Shown here: in pieces, positions 44,567 through 53,404 of the stretch
Layout: every line of letters starts with the position of its first letter
Numbering within the stretch: position 1 is the first letter of the stretch
Assembly: GCA_027483445.1 (NCBI GenBank)
Contig: JAIXUS010000085.1
Coordinates: 1-64,000, forward strand
Length of the DNA stretch: 64,000 nucleotides
Origin: Bacteroidota bacterium
GTDB lineage: Bacteria; Bacteroidota; Bacteroidia; M30B66
Direction: 5' to 3'
Translations under genes and position numbers: made by a program
The notes under the pieces: model-generated
The model's database searches: none
What the model saw: the letters and a program-made list of their open reading frames with translations, nothing else
Told to the model about the DNA's origin: nothing

Positions 44567-44738
44567 GCTTTTGGATTTTGGAGGGAATTCAGCATGAATA
44601 CTGATTGTTTCTCCTTCGGTTATGAAAATTTGAGGTTTGCTTCATCGTATTTTTTAAATTGCACGTTAATCAAAGGCACTGGTATTTCTGGCTTTAGACC
44701 ATTTATACTTCCGGTTAACCGAATCAAATCTACAAACG

Positions 44739-45137
44739 ATGCAGTTTTATTTTATTGATGATGATGCTGTTATTTTTATGCTCATAAATCGAAATTTACT
44801 AAAACAGTCGTTTTTTCCTACCCCAATCACGTTTGAGCAGGCTGATGCTGCGTTCAATCATCTAAGAGAAAATTACGATGCCGATGAAGAATACCTTGTG
44901 ATGCTCGATATCAATATGCCGGGTATGAATGGCTGGGAGTTTTTGGATGAGCTTCCCAAATTGGCCAGCCCATCAAATGTGTATGTGGCCATCTGCTCCT
45001 CATCCATCAACGAGCGCGATTTTATCAAAGCCGAAGGAAATCCTTACGTGATAAAATACCTGGTTAAACCCCTGAACCTCGAATCGCTGCAAGAGCTGGA
45101 AGCCCTCATCTTAGAAAAGCGCGCTCAACAGGCTTAA
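44739..45137 (+). CDS. Single-domain response regulator
   Basis: 132 residues, receiver domain only. Acidic pocket IDDDA (residues 6-9), phospho-acceptor Asp57 in VMLDINMPGMNGWEFL, Ser/Thr switch in AICSSS (about 85-88) and Lys110 in IKYLVKPLN. The C-terminus has no output domain, so it acts as a phosphate shuttle or by direct binding, as with CheY-like and Spo0F-like proteins. No cognate kinase is beside it; the only kinase remnant in the window lies about 8 kb away and is broken. Confidence 0.9.
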   Translation: MQFYFIDDDAVIFMLINRNLLKQSFFPTPITFEQADAAFNHLRENYDADEEYLVMLDINMPGMNGWEFLDELPKLASPSNVYVAICSSSINERDFIKAEGNPYVIKYLVKPLNLESLQELEALILEKRAQQA

Positions 45138-45189
45138 AATTTCATGAGGCCTGTAAGATGGTGTACGCCGAACACACTAACTTGCTGCC

Positions 45190-47310
45190 ATGAAGAAAAG
45201 TACATCATACCTTATTCTAATGGCCTGTATTCATACAAGTTACACTGAATTTCAGGCCCAAAATCTTAAGTATCCCGAGTCGCGCCGTGAAAATGTAGTC
45301 GACAATTACCACGGAACTCCGGTTGCCGATCCATACCGCTGGCTCGAAAACGATACCTCTGCCGAAACAGGCCGTTGGGTTAAAGCCCAAAATGAAGTTA
45401 CGTTTAACTTCCTCAACCAGATTCCTTACCGCACGAAAATTAAGGACAGAATAACGGAACTGTTCAATTACCCTCGCTACTCTGCGCCTTTCCGCGCCGG
45501 AGAGTATTACTTGTTCAGCAAAAATGACGGCCTTCAGAATCAAAGCGTGTACTACCGTCAAAAGGGCCTGAATGGCACCCCGGAAGTATTCCTCGATCCC
45601 AATTCAATGTCAGACAACGGTACGGTGAGCATTGGCATTGCCGGCCTGTCGAACGATAAGAAATACCTCGTTTATAACCTTAGTAAAGCCGGAAGCGATT
45701 GGTCGGAGCTTCGCATCAAAGAAATTGCAAGCGGAAAAGAGTTGCCCGAGGTTATTCGTTTTGTAAAGTTTTCCGGGGCCGCCTTCAAAGGCAATGGATT
45801 CTATTATTCCCGCTACCCCGAGCCCTCCAAGGGAACAGAACTCTCAGCCCAAAACCAGTTTCACCAGGTTTGGTATCACACCCTTGGTACCGACCAGAAA
45901 GACGATAAACTGGTGTACATCGATAAACAAAATGCCCTCCGTTACCATAGTGCTGAAGTTACCGAAGACGAACGTTTCCTCATCCTTTCGGTGAGCGAAG
46001 GAACCGATGGCAACGAGCTCCGGGCGATGAATCTATCCAAGGGCGATACCGAATTTCGTCCGATCGTTTCTGGTTTCGACTACAGCTCGGGCGTTGTCGA
46101 CAATGAAGGCGATCGACTTCTTGTCATCACCAATTATAAAGCCCCGAACTATCGTTTGGTTTCTATCGATCCGCTCAACGCCGATCCTTCCAATTGGCAA
46201 GACGTTATTCCCGAAAAAAGCGATCTGCTGAAATCGGTGGTGGTGGCCGGAAACACACTGGTGGCCTCTTATCTTAAAGACGTAACCACGCGGGTTTACC
46301 AGCATGAACGAAACGGTAAGCTTATCCGCGAAATCGAGCTTCCTGCGGTGGGAACTGCCGGCGGTTTTGGTGGTGAACGCAAAGAAACCGAGGTGTTCTA
46401 CAGTTTTACCTCGTTTAATTATCCGCCCACAATTTTCAAATACACCATTGCCAGCGGGAAATCAGAGCCATTTCGCACTTCTGAGTTGAAGTTCGATCCA
46501 TCGCAGTTTGAAGTGAAGCAGGTATTTGTTCCTTCGAAGGATGGCACTGCGAAAATCCCAATGTTTATCGTTCACCGCAAGGGTCTCAAGCTCGACGGAC
46601 AGCGCCCCACATTATTGTATGCCTACGGCGGATTTAACATCAGCCTTGAACCCTCGTTTTCGCCCTCGCGCATTGCCTTTCTGGAGAACGATGCTGTGTA
46701 TGTGCAGGCAAATCTGAGAGGCGGCGGAGAGTATGGCGAGAACTGGCACAAAGCAGGAATGTTTGGGAAGAAACAGAATGTGTTTGATGACTTTATCGCT
46801 TGCGCGGAGTGGCTTCAAGCCAATGGATATACATCCAAGGAGAAGCTGGCCATCCAGGGTGGCTCGAATGGAGGCTTGCTGGTAGGGGCCTGTATGACCC
46901 AAAGGCCTGATCTTTTCAAAGTGGCCATCCCGCAAGTAGGAGTGATGGATATGCTCCGTTTTCAGAAGTTTACGGTAGGCTGGGGCTGGGTTGATGAGTA
47001 TGGCACTTCCGACAAGGCCGAAGATTTTCAGTGGTTGATTAAGTATTCTCCGTTGCACAACATCCGCGAAGTGGCGTATCCTGCAACGATGGTTACAACC
47101 GCCGATCACGACGACCGTGTGGTTCCGGCCCACTCATTTAAATTCATCGCCGAATTACAACACAAGCACCGCGGTAGCAATCCAGTGTTAATCCGCATCG
47201 AAACGCAGGCCGGACATGGTGCAGGCACATCGCTTACCAAAGCCATCGAAGGAACTGCCGATATTTATTCCTTTATTTTCTACACCACCCAATCGCCGGT
47301 GAAATACTAA
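45190..47310 (+). CDS. Prolyl oligopeptidase family serine peptidase (S9A)
   Basis: 706 residues with an N-terminal signal (MACIHTSYTEFQAQ). A seven-bladed propeller (about 50-430) opens with YPESRRENVVDNYHGTPVADPYRWLEND, then the hydrolase domain with Ser559 in QGGSNGGLLVG, Asp641/642 in TADHDDRVVPAHS and His676 in TQAGHGAG, all intact. Cleaves short proline-containing peptides; the signal suggests a periplasmic site. First of three closely spaced genes (6-bp and 13-bp gaps), of which the third is a second S9 peptidase. Confidence 0.93.
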   Translation: MKKSTSYLILMACIHTSYTEFQAQNLKYPESRRENVVDNYHGTPVADPYRWLENDTSAETGRWVKAQNEVTFNFLNQIPYRTKIKDRITELFNYPRYSAPFRAGEYYLFSKNDGLQNQSVYYRQKGLNGTPEVFLDPNSMSDNGTVSIGIAGLSNDKKYLVYNLSKAGSDWSELRIKEIASGKELPEVIRFVKFSGAAFKGNGFYYSRYPEPSKGTELSAQNQFHQVWYHTLGTDQKDDKLVYIDKQNALRYHSAEVTEDERFLILSVSEGTDGNELRAMNLSKGDTEFRPIVSGFDYSSGVVDNEGDRLLVITNYKAPNYRLVSIDPLNADPSNWQDVIPEKSDLLKSVVVAGNTLVASYLKDVTTRVYQHERNGKLIREIELPAVGTAGGFGGERKETEVFYSFTSFNYPPTIFKYTIASGKSEPFRTSELKFDPSQFEVKQVFVPSKDGTAKIPMFIVHRKGLKLDGQRPTLLYAYGGFNISLEPSFSPSRIAFLENDAVYVQANLRGGGEYGENWHKAGMFGKKQNVFDDFIACAEWLQANGYTSKEKLAIQGGSNGGLLVGACMTQRPDLFKVAIPQVGVMDMLRFQKFTVGWGWVDEYGTSDKAEDFQWLIKYSPLHNIREVAYPATMVTTADHDDRVVPAHSFKFIAELQHKHRGSNPVLIRIETQAGHGAGTSLTKAIEGTADIYSFIFYTTQSPVKY

Positions 47311-47315
47311 ACAAC

Positions 47316-47837
47316 ATGGAAAACGATAACAACCAGGAGCTCAGCGAAGCCAATTTTTTCACCACCGAAGAATTGTACACGCTGGCCTCATTGGTAAATG
47401 AGCAACTGGCAGGCGTTGTTTACCATTACTGGGTAAATAAGGCTTCTGAAACAGCTTTTGAAGTACTCGATTATATCACACTGGCATTCAAAAGCGGAAA
47501 TTCACTCACCTTAACGGCCGGCGAAGAATCGGATGGATTAAAAATTACCGAACCCGATTTCAATGCGATCCGCACACGCCTGGAAGCAGAATTTAAGGGT
47601 AAGGTAACCATCGAAAGTCGCGATGTGAGTAAACATAAGCTCTGGAAGGAGACTCTAGGAAAAGTGCCTACCCCTTCACTGATGCGATACGAAGGCCGGG
47701 TGCTCAACGACAGCCTTGTGCTCAAATTTCCGGATACCGATTCCATAGAGATTTTCCTCGGCCTGGAAGGCATGGAGGTCGATTATTTCGATGAAGACAG
47801 CGAACTCTACCTTTCCGATGTAGAAGCCAAACCCTAA
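47316..47837 (+). CDS. Unknown protein encoded between two S9 peptidases
   Basis: 173 residues without a signal peptide. Acidic, with TTEELYTLASLVNEQLAGVVYHYW, VLDYITLAFKSGNSLTLTAGE and DSIEIFLGLEGMEVDYFDED; probably a soluble alpha/beta protein. I recognise no family. The tight spacing inside the operon implies co-expression with the peptidases, but its predicted cytoplasmic location differs from theirs. Confidence 0.6.
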   Translation: MENDNNQELSEANFFTTEELYTLASLVNEQLAGVVYHYWVNKASETAFEVLDYITLAFKSGNSLTLTAGEESDGLKITEPDFNAIRTRLEAEFKGKVTIESRDVSKHKLWKETLGKVPTPSLMRYEGRVLNDSLVLKFPDTDSIEIFLGLEGMEVDYFDEDSELYLSDVEAKP

Positions 47838-47850
47838 ACCAACATAACCC

Positions 47851-49746
47851 ATGAAAGTAAAATCCATCATTCTAGCTATGAGCTTAGTGGCCATAAACCC
47901 AACAGTAGAGCTGGAAGCCCAACAGGCACCGCTCATTCCGTTAAAGGACTTTTTCCGAAATCCCGAGAAATCATCGTTTCGCATTTCGCCCGATGGCACC
48001 AAGCTCGCATTTATGCAGCCCTGGAAAAATCGGATGAACATCTTCGTGCAAGAGATCGGTAAGCCCGGCGAGGTTCAGGCAACCTTTGCCGAAACCCGCG
48101 ACATTGCCGGTTATTTCTGGAAAAACAACAATCGCTTGGTGTTCTTGCAAGACAAGGGCGGAAACGAAAACTTCCACCTTTTCGCCGTAGATGGTGATGG
48201 GAAAAATCAGGTTGAACTCACTCCGGGTGATGCCGTGCGCGCTGAAATTATCGATGATCTGTTCGACAATGAAAGCGAGATGATCGTGGGCCTCAACAAG
48301 AGGAACCCCGAAATTTTTGATGCCTACCGCATCAACATCGTTACCGGCGAAATGAAAATGATTGCCGAGAATCCCGGAAACATTACCGGGTGGATTACCG
48401 ACAACACGGGAGCCATCCGCGGAGCGACAACCACCGATGGCATTAATACCGCAGTGCTTTACCGCAAAAATGAAACGGATGCCTTCCAGGTATTGAAATC
48501 GACCAACTTCAAAGAAACCTTTTCGCCGCTGTTCTTCGATTTCGACAATAAAACCATGTTCGTTTCTTCGAATCTTGGGCGCGATAAAGCGGCCATCATC
48601 GCCTACGATCCGGACGCCAATAAAGAGCTTCGCCTCGTTTACGAACACCCTGAGGTTGACGTTTCTGCCTTACTCCGCAGCCGCAAGAGAAAGGTAATTA
48701 CCGCCGTTGCTTATGAAACCGATAAGTCGCACTACCACTTCCTCGACGCGCAGCGCGAAGCCCTTCAGAAGAAATTCGATAGCCGCTTTCCGGGTTACGA
48801 AGTGTCGCTTACCGGCACCAATCGCAATGAGGACAAAATGCTGATTTATGTAGGTTCTGACCGGAGCTACGGCCAGTATTGGTTTTACGACCAGGGAAAG
48901 GATGAATTCATCAAACTGGCCGATATGGCACCATGGCTCAATGAGAATCAACTCAGCGAAATGAAGCCTGTACGCTACACTTCGCGCGATGGAATGGTCA
49001 TCAACGGCTACCTTACCCTGCCCAAAGGTGTTCCGGCCAAAAATCTTCCTGTGGTAATCAATCCACATGGTGGTCCTTGGGCCCGCGATTCCTGGGGTTT
49101 TAACCCTGAAGTACAATTCCTCGCAAACCGCGGTTATGCAGTATTGCAGATGAATTTCCGCGGTTCTGTGGGCTACGGCCGGAAGTTCTGGGAAGCCTCT
49201 TTCAAGCAGTGGGGTAAAACAATGCAGGATGACATCACCGATGGGGTGAACTGGCTCATCAAAGAAGGCATTGCCGATCCGAAACGGGTGGCCATTTACG
49301 GGGCTTCTTACGGTGGATACGCCACTTTGGCCGGTATTACCCTCACACCCGAATTGTACGCCTGTGCCGTAGATTACGTAGGTGTATCGAACCTCTTCAC
49401 CTTTATGGGTACCATTCCTCCTTACTGGAAGCCTTACCTCGATATGATGTACGAAATGGTGGGAGATCCTGAAAAAGACAAAGACCTGATGACCGCGGCC
49501 TCACCGGTATTTCACGTCGATAAAATTAAATGTCCACTGTTCATTGCCCAGGGAGCCAACGACCCGCGCGTGGCCAAAGCGGAATCAGATCAGATTGTTG
49601 AGGCTTTGAAAAAACGGGGAATTGATGTGCCTTACATGGTAAAAGACAATGAAGGTCACGGTTTTGCCAACGAAGAAAATAGAATGGAATTTTATCGTGA
49701 AATGGAGAAGTTTTTCGCCAAATATTTGGGTGGAAGAGTTGAGTGA
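47851..49746 (+). CDS. S9 family serine peptidase (acylaminoacyl peptidase-like, S9C)
   Basis: 631 residues, signal peptide (SIILAMSLVAINPTVELEAQ). A propeller-like N-terminal part (IPLKDFFRNPEKSSFRISPDGTKLAF) and an alpha/beta-hydrolase domain with Ser486 in YGASYGGYATL, Asp571 in GANDPRVAKAES and His603 in NEGHGF. Family members remove dipeptides or N-acylated residues. Third gene in the operon; followed by a terminator. Likely works with the upstream S9A peptidase in peptide digestion in the periplasm. Confidence 0.93.
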   Translation: MKVKSIILAMSLVAINPTVELEAQQAPLIPLKDFFRNPEKSSFRISPDGTKLAFMQPWKNRMNIFVQEIGKPGEVQATFAETRDIAGYFWKNNNRLVFLQDKGGNENFHLFAVDGDGKNQVELTPGDAVRAEIIDDLFDNESEMIVGLNKRNPEIFDAYRINIVTGEMKMIAENPGNITGWITDNTGAIRGATTTDGINTAVLYRKNETDAFQVLKSTNFKETFSPLFFDFDNKTMFVSSNLGRDKAAIIAYDPDANKELRLVYEHPEVDVSALLRSRKRKVITAVAYETDKSHYHFLDAQREALQKKFDSRFPGYEVSLTGTNRNEDKMLIYVGSDRSYGQYWFYDQGKDEFIKLADMAPWLNENQLSEMKPVRYTSRDGMVINGYLTLPKGVPAKNLPVVINPHGGPWARDSWGFNPEVQFLANRGYAVLQMNFRGSVGYGRKFWEASFKQWGKTMQDDITDGVNWLIKEGIADPKRVAIYGASYGGYATLAGITLTPELYACAVDYVGVSNLFTFMGTIPPYWKPYLDMMYEMVGDPEKDKDLMTAASPVFHVDKIKCPLFIAQGANDPRVAKAESDQIVEALKKRGIDVPYMVKDNEGHGFANEENRMEFYREMEKFFAKYLGGRVE

Positions 49747-49765
49747 GTAAAAGCGTAAACCATTT

Positions 49766-49803
49766 AAAAGCCTGCTTTGCCAATGCATTGCAGGCTTTTT
49801 TAT
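49766..49803 (+). terminator. Rho-independent terminator
   Basis: Ten-base-pair stem AAAAGCCTGC / GCAGGCTTTT around a 14-nt loop, T-run after it, 20 bp from the stop of the S9C peptidase. Confidence 0.85.
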
Positions 49804-49922
49804 TGCGTATTTATGGTGTGGCATTCTTTAATTCATTTGGAAATTCATACAGTTGGATTAAATTCTTTTAATTACTCAACAAGAAGATAATCGTTTCGTT
49901 GAGTTCGCGTGATGCTAACTCC

Positions 49923-50339
49923 ATGAAGAAAATCCTCTTGTTCCTGATTCCCTGCGTCTTGTTCTCTTCGTGCGATGATGATGCAAACCCCACCATAGTC
50001 AACAATACGGTAAATACGAATCTTGCTCCCGAATTAATCAGCCAGGGCGGTTTGCGAATTTCAGAAATGATCGAAGAAGGTGAAAATAAAACCGCCGCAT
50101 TTAGTCCTTATCTATTTGTGTTTTCGGCCAACGGTGTGGTTACCGCCACATTAAATGGGCAGGTAAATGCCGGAACTTATCTGTTGTTCCAAGATGATGG
50201 CCAAACTGAATTGCTGATGAATTTCCCCAATTCGCCTGCGCTGTTTGAGTTAAACGACGATTGGTATAAGGTATCGTCTAACAACGGCGTTTTACGCTTT
50301 AACGACAGTGGCGATATTCTTGAATTTCAACCTCAATAA
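49923..50339 (+). CDS. Small lipoprotein of unknown function
   Basis: 138 residues. Signal and lipobox KKILLFLIPCVLFSSC, followed by DDDANPTIVNNTVNTN, then a beta-rich domain (AAFSPYLFVFSANGVVTATLNGQ, GTYLLFQDDGQTELLMNF) resembling small lipocalin-like or META-like lipoproteins. The ATG at 49923 follows the signal pattern; upstream in-frame codons are not typical. The next gene, an outer-membrane barrel, is 8 bp downstream. Confidence 0.7.
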   Translation: MKKILLFLIPCVLFSSCDDDANPTIVNNTVNTNLAPELISQGGLRISEMIEEGENKTAAFSPYLFVFSANGVVTATLNGQVNAGTYLLFQDDGQTELLMNFPNSPALFELNDDWYKVSSNNGVLRFNDSGDILEFQPQ

Positions 50340-50347
50340 ATAAACAC

Positions 50348-50965
50348 ATGCACAAACCCCTCAATCAATTTCTTCTTGTTGTCTGTTGCCTGATTATAAC
50401 GCATGTAAATGCACAGGAAGCCCCTGAAGCCAAGACCCTTTTTGGAAAAGGGAATGGCATCAACATAAAAAAAATCGGTTTTAATGTGGCTCCTGCTTTA
50501 GGGTATACCCGATTCGATGGCAGCGATGCAGCACTTTTTCATTTGCGCGGTGGCGTAACCTTAAACGATCGGCTAACCATTGGCGGATATTATGCGGTTT
50601 CGATGAACAATGTTGTTCCCCGAAGTGAAACAATTCCCAATATTTACATGGATTATTGGTCATTCGGCGGATTGATAGAGCCAACTTTATTCGCAAAAAA
50701 ACTTTTCCATGTTACTTTGCCTATCACCTTAGGTTATGGTGAGGTTGAAATGGACAATGAACCTGATGACCTTAATTTAGGTGAATCCAATTTTTTCCAG
50801 GCAGAAGCGGCGTTGATGTTGGAGGCGAACTTGATTAAAAATCTCCGATTGAACATTGGAGCCGGCTACCGTCAATTGGGCGCAATGACATACCGCAATA
50901 TGACTGAGAGCGATATTTCTGGTCCCACATTGTACATTGGTTTACGCGCCGGACTGTTTCGGTAA
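50348..50965 (+). CDS. Outer-membrane beta-barrel protein
   Basis: 205 residues with a signal peptide (VVCCLIITHVNAQ) and alternating amphipathic strands (IGFNVAPALGYTRFDGS, FHLRGGVTLNDRLTIGGYYAVSM, LFHVTLPITLGYGEVEM, ISGPTLYIGLRAGLFR), typical of an eight-strand barrel. Probably paired with the lipoprotein directly upstream. Ligand or partner unknown. Confidence 0.65.
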   Translation: MHKPLNQFLLVVCCLIITHVNAQEAPEAKTLFGKGNGINIKKIGFNVAPALGYTRFDGSDAALFHLRGGVTLNDRLTIGGYYAVSMNNVVPRSETIPNIYMDYWSFGGLIEPTLFAKKLFHVTLPITLGYGEVEMDNEPDDLNLGESNFFQAEAALMLEANLIKNLRLNIGAGYRQLGAMTYRNMTESDISGPTLYIGLRAGLFR

Positions 50966-51055
50966 ATTGAAAGTGGATAAAAATGCCTGAATAAATTGGT
51001 ACTACATCGATTTATTCAGGTAATTTGCATTTCCCCAATTTATGCCCCTTTAACC

Positions 51056-51583
51056 ATGCGAAAACTAACCGTATTTATTGCCTGCAGCATCGACGGTTTT
51101 ATTGCTGATGAGAATGAATCATTGGATTTTCTGAATCCTATGCATGATGAGGATGAAGACTATGGTTATGGCGATTTTTACGAATCTGTCGACACAGTGG
51201 TAATTGGCCGAAAAACGTACGACAAGGTGATGGGATTTGGAGAGCCATTTCCGCATGCCGACAAAACCTGCTATGTGTTTAGTCGCAAGGCGATTGAGTC
51301 TACGCCTTGGGCCATATTTGTGCAGCAGGAGCCCATTGGCTTTGTTCAAAAATTGAAACGTGAAAAAGGAAAGGGCATTTATTGCGATGGTGGAGGTACG
51401 CTGGTTACCCAGCTGATGGCCGCCGGTTTAGTCGATGAACTCATCCTTTCGGTTGTTCCTTGCGTATTGGGCAGAGGAACCCGGTTGTTTCAGGAAAATT
51501 TGGGAGGCTATAAAAAAGCCACATTGATGTCGGTCAAAAGCTTCCCCAGCGGATTGGCTCAGTTGCGTTATCAGTTAACCTGA
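51056..51583 (+). CDS. Dihydrofolate reductase family protein (RibD C-terminal/YyaP-like)
   Basis: 175 residues. MRKLTVFIACSIDGFIADENE, DTVVIGRKTYDKVMGFGEPFP, TCYVFSRKA, YCDGGGTLVTQLMAAGLVDELILSVVPCVLGRGTRLF are the RibD-C fold signature, with NADPH-binding glycine motif. Members reduce small pteridine- or flavin-like substrates; a housekeeping role is not proven. The start at 51056 (MRKLTV) is used because the upstream in-frame sequence lacks family similarity. Confidence 0.88.
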   Translation: MRKLTVFIACSIDGFIADENESLDFLNPMHDEDEDYGYGDFYESVDTVVIGRKTYDKVMGFGEPFPHADKTCYVFSRKAIESTPWAIFVQQEPIGFVQKLKREKGKGIYCDGGGTLVTQLMAAGLVDELILSVVPCVLGRGTRLFQENLGGYKKATLMSVKSFPSGLAQLRYQLT

Positions 51584-51639
51584 AATGCACAAACATATTT
51601 TGGGAAGTAATTTTAAATGAATAAAAATGCTGTTCGAAT

Positions 51640-51662
51640 AAATCAATAGGATTCATTGATTT
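51640..51662. other. AT-rich hairpin between DHFR-like and binding-protein genes
   Basis: AAATCAAT / ATTGATTT around a 7-nt loop, nested in an outer TTCGA / TCGAA pair. Could be a weak terminator of the upstream gene or an attenuator; no clear T-run. No TPP riboswitch sequence is seen in this leader. Confidence 0.4.
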
Positions 51663-51687
51663 TGGTCGAATTTAAATCCAACGAAAA

Positions 51688-52596
51688 ATGAGAAAATTAC
51701 AATTGGCCTTAGACTGGACACCCAACGTGAACCATGTTGGTTTTTTTGTTGCCCGCGAATTGGGGCTTTACGCCGATCAAGGTATAGAGCTTGAATTGTT
51801 AAGCCCTCTCGATGACAATTATGCGCTTACACCCGGTAAAAAACTGGAACTAGGAATGGCCGATTTTGCTATTGCCCCTTTTGAAACTGTGATTAGCTTA
51901 AACAATAAAGCGAATCCGGTTCCGGCAGTAGCGATTTACGCAATTTTACAAGAAGATTTGAGCTGCATCGCTACGTTAAAATCTGCGGCCATTACCTCTC
52001 CGAAGGAGCTAGATGGCAAAAGTTACGCCTCCTACAAAGCCCGGTATGAAGACCATATTGTTCGGGAAGTGATTAAAAACGATGGGGGAAAAGGTGAATT
52101 AAACATCATTTACCCCGAAAAACTGGGTATCTGGAATACCTTGTTAAGTGGAAATGCCGATTCAACCTGGATTTTCGACAATTGGGAAGGCATCGAGGCT
52201 GAAAGCAAAGGGATTGAACTCCATAAATTTAATTTGGGAACATTCGATATTCCTTATGGCTATTCGCCGGTTGTATTCACCAATATCAACAAACTGAAAT
52301 CCCACGGTCCGCTATTCTCCCGTTTTATTCAAGCGAGCCGAAATGGTTTTCTGTATGCGCGAAATAACCCGAAACACGCTGCTGAGATACTCAAACCTTT
52401 CTTAACAGAATACGATTTAAATAACGTCGATTTAGAGAAAGCGATTTCTTTTTCAGCCCCATTTTTCGGCGACGAAACTAACGCAGGTTTCATGAATCCA
52501 GAGCGTGTGAATGACTTTGTTCAATGGCTTGTTGATCGCGGATTGGAGCATGAGAAAATACTGAGGCAGGAATTGTACACCAACGAATTGTTTTGA
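51688..52596 (+). CDS. NMT1/Thi5/SsuA-like solute-binding protein lacking a signal peptide
   Basis: 302 residues. LQLALDWTPNVNHVGFFVARELGLYADQG, ELELLSPLDDN, KLELGMADFAIAPFETVISL and SYASYKARYEDHIVREVI fit the periplasmic-binding fold of the ThiY/Thi5 family. It begins MRKLQLALDW with no signal peptide or lipobox. In place of the yeast Thi5 catalytic His and the PLP-binding Lys, this protein has other residues in the ELGMADFAIAPF segment, and there is no Cys cluster, so it is not a Thi5-type pyrimidine synthase. No permease, ATPase or thiamine gene is adjacent. It may bind a pyrimidine or other small ligand in the cytoplasm. Confidence 0.75.
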   Translation: MRKLQLALDWTPNVNHVGFFVARELGLYADQGIELELLSPLDDNYALTPGKKLELGMADFAIAPFETVISLNNKANPVPAVAIYAILQEDLSCIATLKSAAITSPKELDGKSYASYKARYEDHIVREVIKNDGGKGELNIIYPEKLGIWNTLLSGNADSTWIFDNWEGIEAESKGIELHKFNLGTFDIPYGYSPVVFTNINKLKSHGPLFSRFIQASRNGFLYARNNPKHAAEILKPFLTEYDLNNVDLEKAISFSAPFFGDETNAGFMNPERVNDFVQWLVDRGLEHEKILRQELYTNELF

Positions 52597-52748
52597 TTTT
52601 TTGATTCATATTTAACTCGACAAGATTTTTTTGGGTTTTGGGGCTTAAACACCTATAAGTCCTTGGAGTAAGCTCATGGTTAAGTTCATGAAAAATAGCC
52701 ATCAAAAGCCAATTAAACCTTGAGTAATCTGCATCTGTAACCAATAAA

Positions 52749-53360
52749 GCCTTTGGTGAAGCAGAGTTTAATTATGCTCTGCTACATCGCCTTACGGAGC
52801 TGGCACCCGGCGCGATTTTTCAGCTGGAAGTGAAGCCCAACGGCGATATGCGCTTTAACTTTATGAGCCGAGGTATTGAAGGCATTCATCCCGATTTAAA
52901 CCCTGAATTGCTGCGCGACAATCCACGCCTGGGATTTTCATCCATACACCCCGATGATTTGCAGCAGGCGCGTTTGGCCATGCACGAAGCCCGCATGCAA
53001 AATACCCAGCGGTAATCGGAATTCAGAGTGGTGGAATCAAACGGCAGCATCCATTAACATAGCGTAAATGCCACCCCTGAGCCGCAAGCCGATGGCACCG
53101 TGATTTGGTACGGCATTTTTCAGGATATCACCGAGAACAAAGAGTACGAAAAGGTGCTGGAGCAAATACTCTTCGACATTTCGCATGAGATTCGCCGTCC
53201 CGCATCCTCCATTTGGGCATTCTGGCCTCGATGGAAGCCGAGCAGCAAGCAGGTTCGGGTTCCGGTAAGCATCTCGAGCTCCTCCGCAAAGCCACATTAG
53301 AGCTCGTTGAGTACATTCACCAGCTCAACGATGCCTATCGCCAGAGGCGCTCCCGAAATA
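52749..53360 (+). pseudogene. Decayed PAS-histidine kinase remnant
   Basis: One frame reads FGEAEFNYALLHRLTELAPGAI, FQLEVKPNGDMRFNFMSRG and IHPDDLQQARLAMHEARM, a PAS/PAC-like sensor part, then hits TAA at 53013-53015 and again at 53055-53057, continuing in the same frame as DGTVIWYGIFQDITENKE and the dimerisation box LFDISHEIRRPASSI. Around 53208 the frame shifts, apparently from loss of one base, to GILASMEAEQQAGSG and KHLELLRKATLELVEYIHQL. No ATPase domain (N, G1, G2 boxes) follows. Two stops, a frameshift and the missing ATPase show the gene is dead; the phospho-His motif (ISHEIRRP) is still legible. It may once have served the orphan response regulator at 44.7 kb, but nothing links them. 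Confidence 0.8.
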
Positions 53361-53392
53361 CATTCAAAAGGCTTAATTCAGCCGAAATTCTC

Positions 53393-53400
53393 TATTTTCG
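53393..53400 (+). promoter_or_regulatory. -7 box of the T9SS propeller protein gene
   Basis: TATTTTCG, 7/8 to TAnnTTTG, lies 4 nt before the ATG. It sits in the tail of the decayed kinase. Confidence 0.45.
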
Positions 53401-53404
53401 AATC

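Noticed and set aside
51584-51687. TPP riboswitch upstream of the thiamine-type binding protein
   Set aside because: No TPP-box consensus (such as CUGAGA) and no extended fold, only a short AT-rich hairpin.
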